A DNA stretch of 64,000 bases from Flavobacteriaceae bacterium. Lineage in GTDB: Bacteria > Bacteroidota > Bacteroidia > Flavobacteriales > Flavobacteriaceae. The notes beneath the pieces are model-generated. The model was not told the origin of the DNA. It searched no databases and saw nothing but the letters and a program-made list of their open reading frames with translations. This document shows positions 52,521 through 61,554 of this stretch, piece by piece; position 1 is the first letter of the stretch; the number at the start of each line of letters is the position of its first letter. The stretch covers positions 124,001-188,000 of the forward strand of contig JAITMD010000021.1 of NCBI GenBank assembly GCA_031277535.1, given 5' to 3'. The position numbers were made by a program, and so were the translations under genes.

Positions 52521-52532
52521 AAGAATATAAAA

Positions 52533-53540
52533 TTATTTCTTTATTTGCTCAAAGTACTGTATAAGATCAATAAGTCTTGAGGAGTATCCAATTTCATTGT
52601 CATACCAACCTACTATTTTTACCATTTTATCCAATACAGAGGTCAATTGCGAATCAAACAAACACGAGTGTGGATTACCCAATATGTCTACTGATACAAT
52701 AGGATCTTCTGTGTAAGCAAGTATTCCTTTTAGCGTTGTTTCTGAAGCAGTTTTAAAGGCTTGGTTAATTTCTTCTGTTGATACTTGTTTTTTAACATAG
52801 CAAGTTATGTCAGTTAGAGAACCATCAGGTACAGGTACGCGAATTCCTCCACCACCTATCTTGCCTTCGTATTCAGGAAATATCTTTGTTAATGCTTTAG
52901 CTGCACCAGTAGTGGTTGGAACAATAGATTGTGCCGCTCCACGTGCTCTGCGCAAGTCTTTGTGTGGTTGATCGTGCAAGCTTTGATCTGTAGTATAAGA
53001 GTGTACAGTTGTTATATAAGCTTGTTCTATTCCACAAAGCTCACGAATAACTTTTATCATAGGAGCTGCATTGTTTGTTGTACAACTCGCATTAGAAATA
53101 ATCAGTTCGTCACCTGTCAATATTTCGTTATTGACACCCAATACAACTGTTTTGATGATATTGTCTTCCGGGGGAACAGATAATATTACGCGTTTAGCAC
53201 CTTGCGTTAAATGTTCTTCTAATGCTGCATATGTTTTTCTTTTGCCAGTTGCTTCTATTACATAATCAATGTCAAGAGATTCCCAATTTAAGTTAGCAAT
53301 GTCTTTTTCTCTTAAGAATAGAATTTTGTGATCGTCAATAAGTAAATGTGTATCATCAAAGCTTACCTTGTTTGGCAATATACCATGAATACTGTCATAT
53401 TTTACTAAATGCGCCATTGTTTTAGCATCTGCCAAATCATTGATTGCAACCACCTCTATAGTAGGGTGGTTTAAAAGTAACTTAAATAAGTTTCGACCAA
53501 TTCGACCAAAACCATTAATTGCAATACGAATTTTATTCAT
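52533..53540 (-). CDS. gap: glyceraldehyde-3-phosphate dehydrogenase, type I
   Basis: The 335-residue protein has the NAD-binding start INGFGRIGRNLFKLL, the catalytic cysteine in SNASCTTNNAAP, and WYDNEIGYSSRLIDL near the end. It oxidises glyceraldehyde 3-phosphate in glycolysis, or reduces 1,3-bisphosphoglycerate in gluconeogenesis. The cysteine motif SCTTNN differs from the more usual SCTTNC. Flavobacteria often carry two gap genes with different cofactor use; I cannot tell which this is. Confidence 0.92.
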   Translation of the reverse strand: MNKIRIAINGFGRIGRNLFKLLLNHPTIEVVAINDLADAKTMAHLVKYDSIHGILPNKVSFDDTHLLIDDHKILFLREKDIANLNWESLDIDYVIEATGKRKTYAALEEHLTQGAKRVILSVPPEDNIIKTVVLGVNNEILTGDELIISNASCTTNNAAPMIKVIRELCGIEQAYITTVHSYTTDQSLHDQPHKDLRRARGAAQSIVPTTTGAAKALTKIFPEYEGKIGGGGIRVPVPDGSLTDITCYVKKQVSTEEINQAFKTASETTLKGILAYTEDPIVSVDILGNPHSCLFDSQLTSVLDKMVKIVGWYDNEIGYSSRLIDLIQYFEQIKK

Positions 53541-53552
53541 AAATGTCTTTAG

Positions 53553-53580
53553 ACAAAATGGTCGCTACAATGAGCGACCA
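53553..53580 (-). terminator. terminator of lipA
   Basis: TGGTCGCT-cattgt-AGCGACCA stem followed by ATTTTG on the minus strand, between lipA and gap. Confidence 0.75.
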
Positions 53581-53588
53581 AGTTAATT

Positions 53589-54461
53589 TTATAAAATATG
53601 TTTTTGTGCCTTGTAAGACGAACGCACCAATGCACCACTTTCTACGTGTCTAAAGCCCATTTCTAAGCCTATTTCTTCGTATTTCTTGAATTGCTCTGGT
53701 GTGATGAATTCTTTTACAGGCAAGTGTTTTTTACTTGGTTGTAAATATTGTCCAATAGTGATGATATCAAGATTTACAGCTCTTAAGTCTTTCATTGTTT
53801 GAATTACTTCTTCTTCTGTTTCTCCTAAACCAAGCATAATTCCCGATTTAGTTCTTTTCACTCCTTTTTCTTTTAAGTATCTCAATACTTCTAAGCTACG
53901 GTCATATTTTGCTTGAATACGTACTTCACGAGTCAAACGGCGTACCGTTTCCATATTGTGAGACACTACTTCAGGCATCACTTCTATAATACGGTCAATA
54001 TTGCGCTCCATACCTTGAAAGTCAGGAATCAATGTTTCCATTGTAGTTCCTGGACTAATACGACGTACAGCTTTTACTGTTTCTGCCCATATAATAGATC
54101 CTCCATCTTTAATGTCATCTCGGTCAACACTTGTAATTACAGCGTGTTTGATATTCATCAATTTAATTGAACGAGCTACTTTTTCTGGTTCATCCCAATC
54201 TACTGTTTCTGGACGTCCCGTTTTTACTCCACAAAATCCACAAGAACGAGTACAAACATTTCCTAAAATCATAAAGGTAGCAGTTCCTTCTCCCCAACAT
54301 TCTCCCATGTTTGGACAACTTCCTGAAGTACAAATGGTGTGTAATTTATATTTATCTACCAAACCTCTTAATTCGGTGTATTTTTTTCCTGTAGGAAGTT
54401 TCACACGAAGCCACTTCGGTTTTGGTGTCGGTTGTATATTTGAATCTAAAACAGTTTCCAT
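53589..54461 (-). CDS. lipA: lipoyl synthase
   Basis: I use the ATG at 54461 ([20 protein letters not shown]); the track start at 54476 lies at or before the predicted transcription start. The 290-residue radical-SAM enzyme has both iron-sulfur sites: the auxiliary cluster [12 protein letters not shown] and the SAM cluster CTRSCGFC. The C-terminal SSYKA serine completes the auxiliary site. It inserts sulfur into octanoyl groups on lipoyl domains, which serve pyruvate and 2-oxoglutarate dehydrogenases. Confidence 0.95.
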   Translation of the reverse strand: METVLDSNIQPTPKPKWLRVKLPTGKKYTELRGLVDKYKLHTICTSGSCPNMGECWGEGTATFMILGNVCTRSCGFCGVKTGRPETVDWDEPEKVARSIKLMNIKHAVITSVDRDDIKDGGSIIWAETVKAVRRISPGTTMETLIPDFQGMERNIDRIIEVMPEVVSHNMETVRRLTREVRIQAKYDRSLEVLRYLKEKGVKRTKSGIMLGLGETEEEVIQTMKDLRAVNLDIITIGQYLQPSKKHLPVKEFITPEQFKKYEEIGLEMGFRHVESGALVRSSYKAQKHIL

Positions 54462-54480
54462 AGTGTAAAATTTCAAAAGA

Positions 54481-54488
54481 CAAATATA
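54481..54488 (-). promoter_or_regulatory. -7 box for lipA
   Basis: CAAATATA reads TATATTTG on the minus strand, 20 nt before the start chosen at 54461. Confidence 0.45.
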
Positions 54489-54677
54489 ATTATTCTTGTT
54501 GGTTAAAACACGGCTTTTAATAATCTATTTGGTATTGAAAGAGGGAAAGAATAAATCAAGCAATTAGAATAAGTAGTGAAATAGAGAAAGGTTTATTGTA
54601 TAAGGATACAGAGCGGTGTAGAACTTATATTTTGTCTTTTTTCCGAAAAGACTCCTTTAGTTTGTAAGCAAAGACCT

Positions 54678-54685
54678 TATCTTTG
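54678..54685 (+). promoter_or_regulatory. -7 box for priA
   Basis: TATCTTTG fits TAnnTTTG and lies 25 nt before the start codon; no good -33 element at the normal spacing. Confidence 0.45.
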
Positions 54686-54709
54686 TTAGGTTAATATCAT
54701 CGTGCAGTT

Positions 54710-57160
54710 ATGTTTTATTTTGTTGAAGTGATTGTGCCTTTAGCATTAAATCCAACTTTTACGTATCAAGTTAGTCAAACGGAATTTGAGTTTATTCAAG
54801 TAGGGATGCGTGTAGCCGTACCCTTCGGAAAGAATAAAGTATATACAGCTGTTGTGATAGATAAACATCACAATCAACCAGAGATGTATCAAGCCAAAGA
54901 AATACACGAAATAATTGACTTACGCCCTGTGGTTACTGCTCAGCAAATTGATTTGTGGCGATGGGTAGCAGATTATTATATGTGTACAATAGGTGAGGTG
55001 TACAAAGCAGCAATGCCTTCTCGTTTATTGCTGGAAAGTGAAACGTTGATTCAGTGGAATGAAAAAGCTGTAATTGCAATTGACGATTTAGACGATTCGG
55101 AGTATTTGTTGTACGAAGCCATGCAAACGCAGGCTATTTTGAAGGTAGATGAAATTATTTCGATTTTAAATAAAAAGAAAGTATTTCCAGTAATTAATTC
55201 TCTTTTGGCAAAAGGAGCTATTGTACTTCAAGAAGAATTGGTAGAGAAGTATAAGCCTAAACAAATACGCTATGTTCGAATAGCAGAGAATTTTTTAGGA
55301 GATAACGGATTGGGGGCTTTAATGGAGGCTGTTGGTAAATCGGAAAAGCAACGTGCCTTGGTCATGAAGTACTTTCAATTGAATGCCGTTCAAAAAAGAC
55401 CTGTTAGTGTGAAACAGTTAGTGGAAGAAACAGAAACTTCTAATGCGATTGTGAAAGCACTAATAGAGAAAAATATTTTTGAAGAATATTATTTAAATCA
55501 CGATAGAGTAGTATTTAATGATGCTTCTCAAGATGTAATAGCGTTGAGCGACGAACAGAGCAAGGCTTTGTGGGAGATAGAACAACATTTTGAACAAAAA
55601 GACGTAGTGCTGTTGCAGGGAGTTACCGCTTCGGGTAAAACAGAAGTATATATTAAACTAATTGAACAGTACCTTGCACAAGAAGGACAAGTTTTGTTTC
55701 TATTACCCGAAATTGGACTAAGCGCACAGTTAGTTACTCGACTAACAAATTATTTTGGCAATCAAGTAGCAGTTTATCATTCGCGCTATTCTCACAACGA
55801 ACGTTTAGAAGTTTGGGATCAAGTGCTTTATCAGTCAGAAAAAGCGAAGGTAGTTATTGGTACCAGACTTTCTGTATTTTTACCTTTTAGGGATTTAAGA
55901 TTGGTTGTGATTGATGAAGAACAAGAGGCAAATTACAAACAAAACGAGCCTGCCCCTCGCTACCACGGAAGAGATGTAGGAATTGTATTGGCAACTCAGC
56001 ACAAGGCAAAGGTATTGATGGGATCAGCTACACCAAGTTTGGAAAGTTATTACAATGCCACACAGCATAAGTATGGTTTAGTACAATTAAAAAAGCGCTA
56101 TTCCAATGTGATGTTACCTGACATTGTGTTGGTAGATATCAAAGACAAGTACAAGCGAAAACAAATGACAGGTCATTTCTCAGATTTTTTGATTAATGAG
56201 ATTAATATGGCTTTGTCATTAGAAGAGCAGGTTATTTTGTTCCAAAACAGACGCGGTTTTTCTCCTGTGGTCGAATGTATGACGTGTGGTGCTGTACCCG
56301 AGTGTCCGCATTGCGATGTCAGTTTAACGTATCACAAGTATAAAAACGAGCTTTGTTGCCACTATTGCGGTTTTGTGTTACCAATGCCCAAACAGTGTTT
56401 CCGTTGCCATAGTGTAGATTTGAATACAAAAGGTTTTGGAACAGAACAAGTAGAAGAAGAGTTAAAAACGTTGTTTCCCAATAAGCGCATTGCTCGTATG
56501 GATCAGGATACGACCAAAGGGAAATATGGTTATGAGAAGTTGATTGAGGCTTTTGAGTCTCGACAAATTGATATTCTAATTGGAACACAAATGTTGGCCA
56601 AAGGATTTGATTTTGACAATGTCAATTTAGTAGGTATTATGAATGCAGATAATGCTTTGCACTTTCCCGACTTTAGAGCACATGAAAGAGCTTACCAAAT
56701 GATGACACAGATAGCTGGTAGAGCAGGCCGAAAAGAAAAGAAAGGAAAAGTAGTGGTACAAACATTTAATCCCTATCACAACATTATTCAGCAGTTTACC
56801 AACTATGATTATGAAGGAATGTACAAAGAGCAAATGTATGATCGTTACAACTTCAAGTATCCACCTTTTTATCGCTTGGTGCGTTTAACATTAAAACACA
56901 AAGATTTTGCAAAACTAAAAGAAGGTTCGTTTTGGTTGTACAACAATTTAAAAGAGCAGTTGGGGGTACCAGTATTAGGCCCTGAAGAACCTGCGATTAA
57001 TAGAATACGCAATCAGTACATCCGCGTTATTTTAATTAAAATACCACAACAAGTCCCTCTTCTAAAAACAAAAGGGAATATCAATAAGATACTTAAAAGT
57101 TTTGAGGCTATTGGAGCTTATCGTTCCATAAAAGTAGTCGCTAATGTTGACTTTTATTAA
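54710..57160 (+). CDS. priA: primosomal protein N' (replication restart helicase)
   Basis: The 816-residue protein has an N-terminal DNA-binding domain (FYFVEVIVPLALNPTFTYQV), Walker A GVTASGKTEVYIKLI, motif II VVIDEEQEANYKQ, the zinc site CMTCG/CPHC/CCHYCG/CFRCHS and the C-terminal helicase core IGTQMLAKGFDF. PriA reloads DnaB at stalled forks. The usual DEEH of motif II reads DEEQ here, which may be a lineage variant. It is monocistronic. Confidence 0.94.
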   Translation: MFYFVEVIVPLALNPTFTYQVSQTEFEFIQVGMRVAVPFGKNKVYTAVVIDKHHNQPEMYQAKEIHEIIDLRPVVTAQQIDLWRWVADYYMCTIGEVYKAAMPSRLLLESETLIQWNEKAVIAIDDLDDSEYLLYEAMQTQAILKVDEIISILNKKKVFPVINSLLAKGAIVLQEELVEKYKPKQIRYVRIAENFLGDNGLGALMEAVGKSEKQRALVMKYFQLNAVQKRPVSVKQLVEETETSNAIVKALIEKNIFEEYYLNHDRVVFNDASQDVIALSDEQSKALWEIEQHFEQKDVVLLQGVTASGKTEVYIKLIEQYLAQEGQVLFLLPEIGLSAQLVTRLTNYFGNQVAVYHSRYSHNERLEVWDQVLYQSEKAKVVIGTRLSVFLPFRDLRLVVIDEEQEANYKQNEPAPRYHGRDVGIVLATQHKAKVLMGSATPSLESYYNATQHKYGLVQLKKRYSNVMLPDIVLVDIKDKYKRKQMTGHFSDFLINEINMALSLEEQVILFQNRRGFSPVVECMTCGAVPECPHCDVSLTYHKYKNELCCHYCGFVLPMPKQCFRCHSVDLNTKGFGTEQVEEELKTLFPNKRIARMDQDTTKGKYGYEKLIEAFESRQIDILIGTQMLAKGFDFDNVNLVGIMNADNALHFPDFRAHERAYQMMTQIAGRAGRKEKKGKVVVQTFNPYHNIIQQFTNYDYEGMYKEQMYDRYNFKYPPFYRLVRLTLKHKDFAKLKEGSFWLYNNLKEQLGVPVLGPEEPAINRIRNQYIRVILIKIPQQVPLLKTKGNINKILKSFEAIGAYRSIKVVANVDFY

Positions 57161-57165
57161 ATAAT

Positions 57166-57222
57166 AAACCACAAGATATTGTAGAGAAACGTAATTTCGA
57201 AAGCAAGATCTTGTGGTTTTTT
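57166..57222 (+). terminator. terminator of priA
   Basis: AAACCACAAGAT...ATCTTGTGGTTT is a perfect 12-bp stem with a long loop and six T. Confidence 0.82.
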
Positions 57223-57346
57223 GTTGAAGTATAATTTGATTAAAAAAGAATGAATACTTGTGAAAAGAGTGATTATAGATGCGATTTAAGCTATTTGTCA
57301 TATAAATGTCGTAGAGATGTGGAGTGATTATCTATAAATATTATGG

Positions 57347-57354
57347 TAGTTTTG
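57347..57354 (+). promoter_or_regulatory. -7 box for the XRE regulator gene
   Basis: TAGTTTTG fits TAnnTTTG 20 nt before the start codon. Confidence 0.4.
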
Positions 57355-57373
57355 AGATAATCAAAAAACAAGT

Positions 57374-57925
57374 ATGGAAATAGGAACAAGATTAAGAGAA
57401 CTTCGAATTCAGAAAGGATTTTCTCAAGAAGAATTAGCGAATCGATCAGGAGTTACTTTACGTACAATTCAACGAATAGAAAAGGGAGATAATGAACCAA
57501 GAGGAAATACCCTGCAAATGTTGTGTGCTGTATTGGAAATCAATGTAGCAGATTTGGTAGTATTAAAAAAGACAGCGGATAATTCAGTAATTAAAACCAT
57601 GTACTTGTCTGTTTTGGCAGGCATAGTAGTTCCTTTAGGAAATATTATATTACCAACAATCATTTGGCATATTAATAAAGAGAAAGTAAAAGAGGCTAAA
57701 TCAGTAGGAAAACATATTATATGGAGTCAAGTAGTATTAGGAACTTGTTCTTCATTATTGATTATGTTTTGGATTTTTATAGGGTTACAACAAGGGGTTA
57801 AGTACGATGCTCTTATCTATGTGTCTTTTTTAATTGGTATTGTAAATTATGCTATTGCATTGTACGCTTTTTTTCAGATTGATAAAAAAGAGAAGCGTTA
57901 TTATTATATTCCTCTCTTTAAATAA
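57374..57925 (+). CDS. XRE-family regulator with C-terminal membrane helices
   Basis: The 183-residue protein has an N-terminal helix-turn-helix (GTRLRELRIQKGFSQEELANRSGVTLRTIQRIEKGDNEPRG, residues 3-45). It is followed by three or four hydrophobic helices (YLSVLAGIVVPLGNIILPTIIW, VVLGTCSSLLIMFWIFIGL, LIYVSFLIGIVNYAIALYAFF). The membrane part resembles DUF4870. Membrane-bound XRE regulators of this kind are known in Bacteroidota; the signal is unknown. It borders the accessory toxin-remnant region but need not control it. Confidence 0.85.
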   Translation: MEIGTRLRELRIQKGFSQEELANRSGVTLRTIQRIEKGDNEPRGNTLQMLCAVLEINVADLVVLKKTADNSVIKTMYLSVLAGIVVPLGNIILPTIIWHINKEKVKEAKSVGKHIIWSQVVLGTCSSLLIMFWIFIGLQQGVKYDALIYVSFLIGIVNYAIALYAFFQIDKKEKRYYYIPLFK

Positions 57926-58130
57926 TTAGCAATATCTTCTCTTTTGCCTTTCTTTCTTCCTTCCCAAACAATACATTAATATCTGTAATGAAAAACTACT
58001 GAAGCACTTGTTTTATAGTAGTGGGATGGTGTAACATCAAGACTAATACAAATTTTTTAAGTGTTTTTTACCTCTATTGTGTTTTTGTCAATGAGAGAGG
58101 ACTTTGTTGTTTCTTTAATTTTGATAGGGG
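57926..58130. other. non-coding stretch at the edge of the accessory region
   Basis: No ORF of interest or terminator of good quality is seen between the XRE gene and the third repeat copy. Confidence 0.4.
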
Positions 58131-58229
58131 TTTAGAGGAGAATACTGGGAGTATAAGAGGACAATTGTTCGACAAATAACCTTTTTTCCCAACTAAACTC
58201 GAGGTATTGTCCACGCATTGTCGAATGAA
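58131..58229 (-). repeat. dispersed intergenic repeat, copy 3
   Basis: On the minus strand this reads TTCGACAATGCGTGGACAAT, ACCTCGAGTTTAGTTGGGAAA, GTTATTTGTCGAACAATTGTCC, then CTCCTCTAAA. It aligns block by block with copy 2: TTCGACAAT, GGACAATACNTCGAGTTTAGT, TTTGTC, ATTGTCCT, CCTCTAAA. The tandem TTGTCC units of copy 2 are partly lost (TACTCCCAGTATTCTCC). Confidence 0.7.
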
Positions 58230-58591
58230 CTTAGAAGAAACCTTGATTTATATAGCTTCAAGAGCAGTTGTAGTTGATGTGGAAAATAAAAAGAATTTCA
58301 TAATGTACTGATATTTAGATAGGTGTTTTTTTTAGGCTTAAAAAAAAGGTGGTGTTTTTTTTGAAAATAAGGTGGTTTATGTACTTATTTGAAGTAAAGA
58401 AGAAAAAAAGTGAAGTATTTATTCATATTTAGGTTCCTAAATATAGCAATATTGAATGATTTTGAAAATAACGTACTACTTTTTTTGTGAGGAGTATTTG
58501 TGATTTCTATAAATCAGTATGGATTGATTCTTACAGTTTGATTCTTAAAACCTTAACAGGAAGAAGTGAATGATTTTTTATTCTAAGCACT
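58230..58591. other. non-coding stretch before the first cassette junction
   Basis: No gene is seen. GGTGTTTTTTTT occurs twice (about 58,321 and 58,351), and TACTACTTTTTTTG near 58,472 matches a stretch at about 20,673 near repeat copy 2. Confidence 0.35.
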
Positions 58592-58724
58592 GCGGTTGTA
58601 GGCTTTACTAAAAATAAGACAAATGATAATCTAAAAGGGAATAGTTCATACATGGTTATTAAAAGAAATGCAGAAAAAAATTGTAGATTTAGAATCTGAA
58701 TTAGCCAATATTAGTGGTGGTGTA
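58592..58724 (+). repeat. cassette junction repeat, copy A
   Basis: It begins GTTGTAGGCTTTACTAAAA and ends with a 67-nt core (58,658-58,724) reading ATTAAAAGAAATGCAG...TCTGAATTAGCCAATATTAG...TGGTGGTGTA. The core matches copy B at about 64 of 67 positions, with one single-base indel that frameshifts this copy (MVIKRNAEKNCRFRI then stop). Confidence 0.8.
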
Positions 58725-58912
58725 TATAGTCAGATAAAAATTGAAGACTCATGAAAAAACAAGTCAGAAGGGATAATCAATATAGATGATTATAACGGAG
58801 AAAATATAGTTTTCTTAATTTATTAGGAGTGGAGAGTTATCAAGAAGAGTATTTTAATTTAAGAGCAATACAAAATAAAACTCCTATAAAAGGAAATTCA
58901 GTAAAGGTTTAG
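58592..58912 (+). pseudogene. polymorphic-toxin-type C-terminal remnant 1
   Basis: Frames join as SGGVYSQIKIEDS, stop, KNKSEGIINIDDYNGENI, a frameshift, then FLNLLGVESYQEEYFNLRAI and QNKTPIKGNSVKV before a stop at 58912. The junction repeat is fused to it at the left. Broken coding fragments next to an intact small gene (58,936) are what decaying toxin-immunity cassettes look like. The toxin fold is not recognisable. Confidence 0.55.
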
Positions 58913-58935
58913 CGTTGAATAATATATTTCTTATA

Positions 58936-59415
58936 ATGAATAACTTAAAAAATAAAGTAATACTAAACTTAATAATTGTTGTTTTATTTGGAACAACATG
59001 TCTGTCGCAGAATAATTATAAAAGTAATATGGTATTGCTAATAGATGACACGATTGTTACTCAAAAGATAGATTTTGATTTTTATAAAAAAGAGGAGCTT
59101 TTCTATACTCATTCATATATGTTGGGAGAACCTTTAATTGTTTCAAAAGATTTACTTACAGGAGATGATGTTGTTTTAAAATTTAGTTATTGGCAAGGAG
59201 AGGATAAATATAAGTATGCTATTAATTTTAGTGTAGGTTGGATTGATAATACATCATATACAATTATTAAAATTTATAATTTAGATAAAGAAAGATATAG
59301 GAAGGTTTTTTGTAAAGAAAAAGGAAAGTATGTGATAGAAATTAAAAACGCTATTTATGATATGCAAGTAATGAAATGTAAGGAGTTGAAGTGTAAGGAG
59401 TTGAAGTGTAATTAA
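58936..59415 (+). CDS. small exported protein, candidate immunity protein
   Basis: I start at 58936 (MNNLKNKVILNLIIVVLFGTTCLSQ, a signal peptide); the track start is a TTG at 58915. The mature part of about 135 residues is beta-rich (YKSNMVLLIDDTIVTQKIDFDFYKKEE, YAINFSVGWIDNTSYTIIKIYNL) and is not recognised. The tail reads KCKELKCKELKCN, from a 15-bp tandem duplication. The position right after a toxin-like remnant suggests an immunity function in the periplasm. Confidence 0.6.
   Translation: MNNLKNKVILNLIIVVLFGTTCLSQNNYKSNMVLLIDDTIVTQKIDFDFYKKEELFYTHSYMLGEPLIVSKDLLTGDDVVLKFSYWQGEDKYKYAINFSVGWIDNTSYTIIKIYNLDKERYRKVFCKEKGKYVIEIKNAIYDMQVMKCKELKCKELKCN
59374..59412 (+). repeat. 15-bp tandem repeat at the 3' end of the 58,936 gene
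   Basis: AAATGTAAGGAGTTG, AAGTGTAAGGAGTTG, AAGTGTAAT: two complete units and a partial third encode the KCKEL repeats at the C-terminus. Confidence 0.85.
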
Positions 59416-59448
59416 TTGATGTTTTTTAGTATGTATTAGATAATCTTT

Positions 59449-59532
59449 GAATTGGCGTTTGGTAACGATTACTTCAATGCAAACAAAGATGACAAAATCA
59501 AGAAGAATAACGAAAAGATAAAAGAAGATTAA
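59449..59532 (+). pseudogene. C-terminal toxin-type remnant 2
   Basis: ELAFGNDYFNANKDDKIKKN followed by NEKIKED and a stop is the tail of a larger protein that has lost its upstream part (in-frame stop TAG at about 59,437). The N, K and D-rich character fits a C-terminal tip of a larger exported toxin. There is no plausible start codon. Confidence 0.4.
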
Positions 59533-59667
59533 AAAATAAAGAGAAGAAATATAGCCTAAAGGATGGTATTGTTTCTTAAAGTAGGGAAGTGTCAATTTGG
59601 TTTTGTATATCGTATTTATAATCAATATGTTGTATGATGTGATTCGTCTTTTTAAATTGATTTAGTG

Positions 59668-59781
59668 TTTACAGTGGAATATGATAAAATCTTTAAATAT
59701 ATTGAATTAAACAAAGAATATATTGTAGCAAGAGGGGAGGAAGAGATAGGAGTGGTTCCACTTGAATATAAAGAATTATAG
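59668..59781 (+). pseudogene. small gene fragment
   Basis: The frame FTVEYDKIFKYIELNKEYIV then ARGEEEIGVVPLEYKEL and a stop lacks an ATG start. It looks like the end of a small soluble protein, possibly another immunity gene. The low complexity and short length make this tentative. Confidence 0.3.
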
Positions 59782-59878
59782 ATGTCTGCAATATGGTAAA
59801 TACCAATATAAAGCTTAAGAAAAATATGAGAAAAACATTGGCGTCAAAGTAAAGACAAAAAAAATAAATAAATAAAAT

Positions 59879-60502
59879 ATGTTTGAACCATATATTAATT
59901 TAACTTTTGAGGAAGGGTATAAAGGGATTTTAGAGTTAGCTTTGAATAAAGAAAAGGTTGAAAATAAAAATCTTTCTATTTTGTTTATGTTAAGTGAAAA
60001 AGAACTTATTAATGTGTTTTTGGAGAACTTTGGTGGTTTTTCTAAAAGTAATTTAGGTTTTATTGAAAAAAAGATAAATAAATCTCTTTTTGATAATAAT
60101 AGAGATTACGTTTCTGATTTAATTGATTTTTCTATTTTTAAAGGGCTTTATTTAGATTATAATATTATTTTGGATTTGGTAAAACAAAAGAATGAGGATG
60201 AACATTTTGTTATACTATCAGCATTACAATATTTGTCAGAAAATATTAAGTATTATTATATAGAAGAAATTTTTGAATGTATGGAATCTATTGTTGATAG
60301 TAAACACAAGGATAATTTAAAAATTCTTTCATTATTAATCTTGTATAAAATTTCACATTTAGATATATATTTAAATAGAATAGAGAAGATGCTTTTCAAT
60401 GAGGATAATGTAGTATATTTTACTAATAGAATTAAAAATTATGATTTTGAAGAACAATTCTTTAATAATGAAAAATTACTTAGTATAATAGAAAAACTAT
60501 GA
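59879..60502 (+). CDS. helical protein, candidate immunity protein
   Basis: The 207-residue protein is all-helical and leucine/isoleucine-rich (MFEPYINLTFEEGYKGILELAL, LIDFSIFKGLYLDYNIILDLV, HKDNLKILSLLILYKISHLDIYL), in the style of HEAT-like immunity proteins. It has no signal peptide and no catalytic motif. It is intact although the DNA on both sides is full of broken reading frames, which is the usual situation for immunity genes kept after their toxins decay. The family is not identified. Confidence 0.6.
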   Translation: MFEPYINLTFEEGYKGILELALNKEKVENKNLSILFMLSEKELINVFLENFGGFSKSNLGFIEKKINKSLFDNNRDYVSDLIDFSIFKGLYLDYNIILDLVKQKNEDEHFVILSALQYLSENIKYYYIEEIFECMESIVDSKHKDNLKILSLLILYKISHLDIYLNRIEKMLFNEDNVVYFTNRIKNYDFEEQFFNNEKLLSIIEKL

Positions 60503-60659
60503 AGTTAATAAAGATTTGATCTGGAGTATAAATTTTATTAAAGAAAATTTTGGTAATAGTAAAAATATGAAAAAACATGAAAAAACATGTGGGAGTGTAG
60601 ACTTCCTCAATAGATGATTTTTCTTATTATCCATCAAATTTATAAACGTAATTAATTAT
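60503..60659. other. non-coding stretch between the immunity gene and junction B
   Basis: ATGAAAAAACATG occurs as a tandem duplication (gaaaaaacat twice) near 60,570-60,590. No gene is seen. Confidence 0.35.
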
Positions 60660-60793
60660 GCTTATGTAGGCTTCTCTAAAACTTGAACATTCATTAATTC
60701 GGAATGGAGAAGTGTATAAAAATGGCAATTAAAAGAAATGCAGGAAAAATTGTAGATTTAGAATCTGAATTAGCTAATATTAGTGGTGGTGTA
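60660..60793 (+). repeat. cassette junction repeat, copy B
   Basis: It starts TATGTAGGCTTCTCTAAAAC and includes TTAATTCGGAATGGAGAA, shared with copy C. It ends with the 66-nt core at 60,728-60,793 shared with copy A. From the ATG at 60,704 it is open and encodes MEKCIKMAIKRNAGKIVDLE followed by SELANISGGVNPLYWKW, so the core was once coding. Confidence 0.8.
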
Positions 60794-60817
60794 AATCCTC
60801 TTTATTGGAAGTGGTAA

Positions 60818-61550
60818 ATGGGTACTATGTCTAATTCTGCACTATCTTTGTAGAGTACTTGGTACACGGGGTTGTAGCTTTTGTTGGTTTAGCGGCACAA
60901 ATTTCTATAAACCTTCTTTATTTTACAAAAGTCAAGACGACCTCGTAGTAAAGACAACAGAAAAAAGTTTTGATAGTGATGTTTCGTCTGCGGGTATCTC
61001 AAAGAGTGATGCTAAAGTAACTGTAAGTTTTATAAAGAAAAATTCAGGGAATACAGAAGCTTTTCAAAGCAATTCAATAGCATGAGACAATAGTGTAGAA
61101 ATCGTTGACGACCAAAGTGTTCGACAAGGGATGGTTGAGATAGTTAATCAGGATAATAGACGTGGTGGTACTTCTGATGCTAATAATAGAGAATACGGTG
61201 GAGTCCTTAGAAATGGAAAAGTAGTAGAATCTCCAATGGGTCCAGTAGGTAATCCTAAGACTGATCAAGATGCACATATAACTCATCCAAATGTAAGGAA
61301 TAGTGATATTACTTTTCATAGTCATCCAAGTGGTCTGATAATTGAAGGCTCAGGAAATGGACAAGGAACAACCATAGGAGGAAGTACAACTACTTATAAA
61401 TGGGGCAGAGCTCCGTCAGGAGACGACGTTAAAGGAGCTTCAGGAAATGAATATGCTTTCTCTCGTGGAAATGGAATAGTCTATATATACAATCGAAATG
61501 GTGTTGTAGCTACTATTCCGCAAGATCGTTTTGTTACACCTAAAAAATAG
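60818..61550 (+). pseudogene. JAB/JAMM metalloprotease toxin remnant (C-terminal cassette)
   Basis: After junction B the frame reads MGTMSNSALSL, stop, STWYTGL, stop. Another frame gives HGVVAFVGLAAQISINLLYF, and a third FYKSQDDLVVKTTEKSFDSD up to an in-frame TGA at 61,083-61,085. Beyond it DNSVEIVDDQSVRQG joins the intact ORF at 61,131. So a longer toxin has suffered several frameshifts and stops, but its catalytic end is still open. Confidence 0.65.
61131..61550 (+). CDS. JAB/JAMM-type metalloprotease domain, polymorphic-toxin tip
   Basis: The 139-residue open frame keeps every JAMM residue: E21 (NREYGGVL), H63 and H65 in ITFHSHPSG, and S96/D99 in APSGDDVKG. The order E, HxH, SxxD is that of zinc isopeptidases, and the residues around it resemble JAB-like toxin domains known from polymorphic toxins. 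The ATG at 61,131 lies within the degraded frame, so whether it is expressed is open. It is followed 4 nt later by a signal-peptide gene likely to be its immunity partner. Confidence 0.65.
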   Translation: MVEIVNQDNRRGGTSDANNREYGGVLRNGKVVESPMGPVGNPKTDQDAHITHPNVRNSDITFHSHPSGLIIEGSGNGQGTTIGGSTTTYKWGRAPSGDDVKGASGNEYAFSRGNGIVYIYNRNGVVATIPQDRFVTPKK

Positions 61551-61554
61551 AAAT

